Assembly: GCA_019084405.1 (NCBI GenBank)
Contig: JAHRFX010000007.1
Location: 1 to 34,206 of the forward strand
Reading direction: 5' to 3'
Length of the DNA: 34,206 bases
DNA from: Methanobacterium sp.
GTDB taxonomy: Archaea > Methanobacteriota > Methanobacteria > Methanobacteriales > Methanobacteriaceae
Below are positions 33,758 to 34,206 of this stretch, in pieces. The notes beneath the pieces were generated by a model. The model was not told where the DNA came from. It ran no database searches and was given only the letters and a program-made list of their open reading frames with translations. Both the position numbers and the translations under genes were made by a program. Position 1 is the stretch's first letter, and every line of letters begins with the position of its first letter.

Positions 33758-34206
33758 TCACCTTTTAGCACACTTATCCAGTAATTCCAGGAGTTCGTCA
33801 TCTTGTGGACAAATCATTTTAAATTTATTAAGATATACTTTAGCTTCTTCTAATTTACCCTCATCCAGGAGTAATTCACCTTTACGCAGATATACGTAAG
33901 GATATTCGGGGTTATGGGTTAATATATAATCCAGTAGTTGGTGGGATCTTTTATGATTACCTTCTTTACTAAGGAGGCAGGCTTTATTAAGCTGCGTATC
34001 TTTCCGGGAAACATGGAGTTTAAAGGCTTTATTAATGTAGGCAGCTCCTTCTTCTAATTTTTCCTGTTTCAAAAGAAGATAACCCTTGATATTAAGTGGT
34101 AGGGGATACATGTCATTAAATTCCAGGGCCTTATCTGCATACTCCTGGGCCTGGTCATATTCTCTTAAATTTTCCCAGGAATTGGCCAGGATGGAGTAAA
34201 AATAGC
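33758..34206 (-). CDS. Tetratricopeptide-repeat protein, partial
   Basis: The frame is open from the window's right edge to TGA at 33758, so the N-terminus lies outside. The visible 148 residues hold about four TPR units: SILANSWENLREYDQAQEYA, PLNIKGYLLLKQEKLEEGAA, KACLLSKEGNHKRSHQLLDY and VYLRKGELLLDEGKLEEAKV, with the usual W/L/G/Y/A/P pattern. It ends LLDKCAKR. A protein-interaction scaffold, partner unknown. An internal ATG at 34111 falls inside a repeat and is not the true start. Confidence 0.85.
   Translation of the reverse strand, partial: YFYSILANSWENLREYDQAQEYADKALEFNDMYPLPLNIKGYLLLKQEKLEEGAAYINKAFKLHVSRKDTQLNKACLLSKEGNHKRSHQLLDYILTHNPEYPYVYLRKGELLLDEGKLEEAKVYLNKFKMICPQDDELLELLDKCAKR

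Noticed and set aside
1..34206. tRNA, rRNA and CRISPR arrays
   Set aside because: No T-loop-like GGTTCRA patterns with matching stems, no rRNA stretches and no regularly spaced repeats with unique spacers were seen.

Overview
The window looks like chromosomal DNA of a mesophilic methanogen of the Methanobacteriales, most likely the genus Methanobacterium. The signs are AT-rich intergenic DNA with archaeal TATA boxes, GGTGAT-type Shine-Dalgarno sites, a UPF0305 (DUF2115) protein typical of methanogens, a very small siroheme sulfite-reductase-like protein, many PAS/HisKA_2 sensor kinases, and a surface-anchored CobN-like chelatase. No tRNA, rRNA or CRISPR array was seen. The genus assignment is an inference from gene content.

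Layout. 1-1.4 kb: a perfect 125-bp inverted repeat running off the window edge, a MntA/HepT toxin-antitoxin pair, and the tail of a dead DNA alkylation repair gene. 1.5-3.5 kb: a gadB-DUF6448 operon. 3.5-8.3 kb, minus strand: a run of mgtE-like transporter, coiled-coil protein, CrtI-like FAD oxidoreductase, SagB-type nitroreductase, a broken EamA transporter and a small siroheme protein. 8.5-8.6 kb: an overlooked 44-residue zinc-ribbon gene. 9-19.2 kb: a signalling block (PAS-only protein, membrane PAS kinase, soluble PAS kinase, a kinase C-terminal remnant behind an MFS exporter, and a receiver-PAS protein), interrupted by a DUF389 pseudogene. 19.6-23.7 kb: a hypothetical protein, a TPR-CPBP protease fusion, a YdjM-type membrane hydrolase whose start region is triplicated in tandem, and a membrane hypothetical. 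24-26 kb: a MazF-type toxin-antitoxin pair, a small ribbon-helix-helix gene, two related promoter-plus-hairpin units that look like small structured RNAs, and a frameshifted unknown gene. 26.7-31.4 kb: a surface pair, a CobN-like chelatase subunit with signal peptide and C-terminal anchor, and a small His/Ser-rich anchored protein. 32.3-34.2 kb: a frameshifted double-GNAT gene, a DUF2795 protein and a TPR protein cut by the window end.

How the genes work together. The coherent units are: decarboxylation of an acidic amino acid (gadB operon); the redox/transport operon at 3.5-8.3 kb; the sensory block, whose HisKA_2 kinases and one receiver protein could form a phosphorelay; two type II toxin-antitoxin pairs; and the external tetrapyrrole or metal-handling pair. 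Six genes are broken (AlkD-like, EamA, DUF389, kinase remnant, the 25.5-kb unknown, GNAT). Many lesions are one-base changes, several in homopolymers, but they are concentrated in a few genes while long neighbours are intact. That favours real decay over uniform sequencing error, though reads would be needed to settle it. Short tandem duplications of 20-70 bp recur throughout the intergenic DNA.
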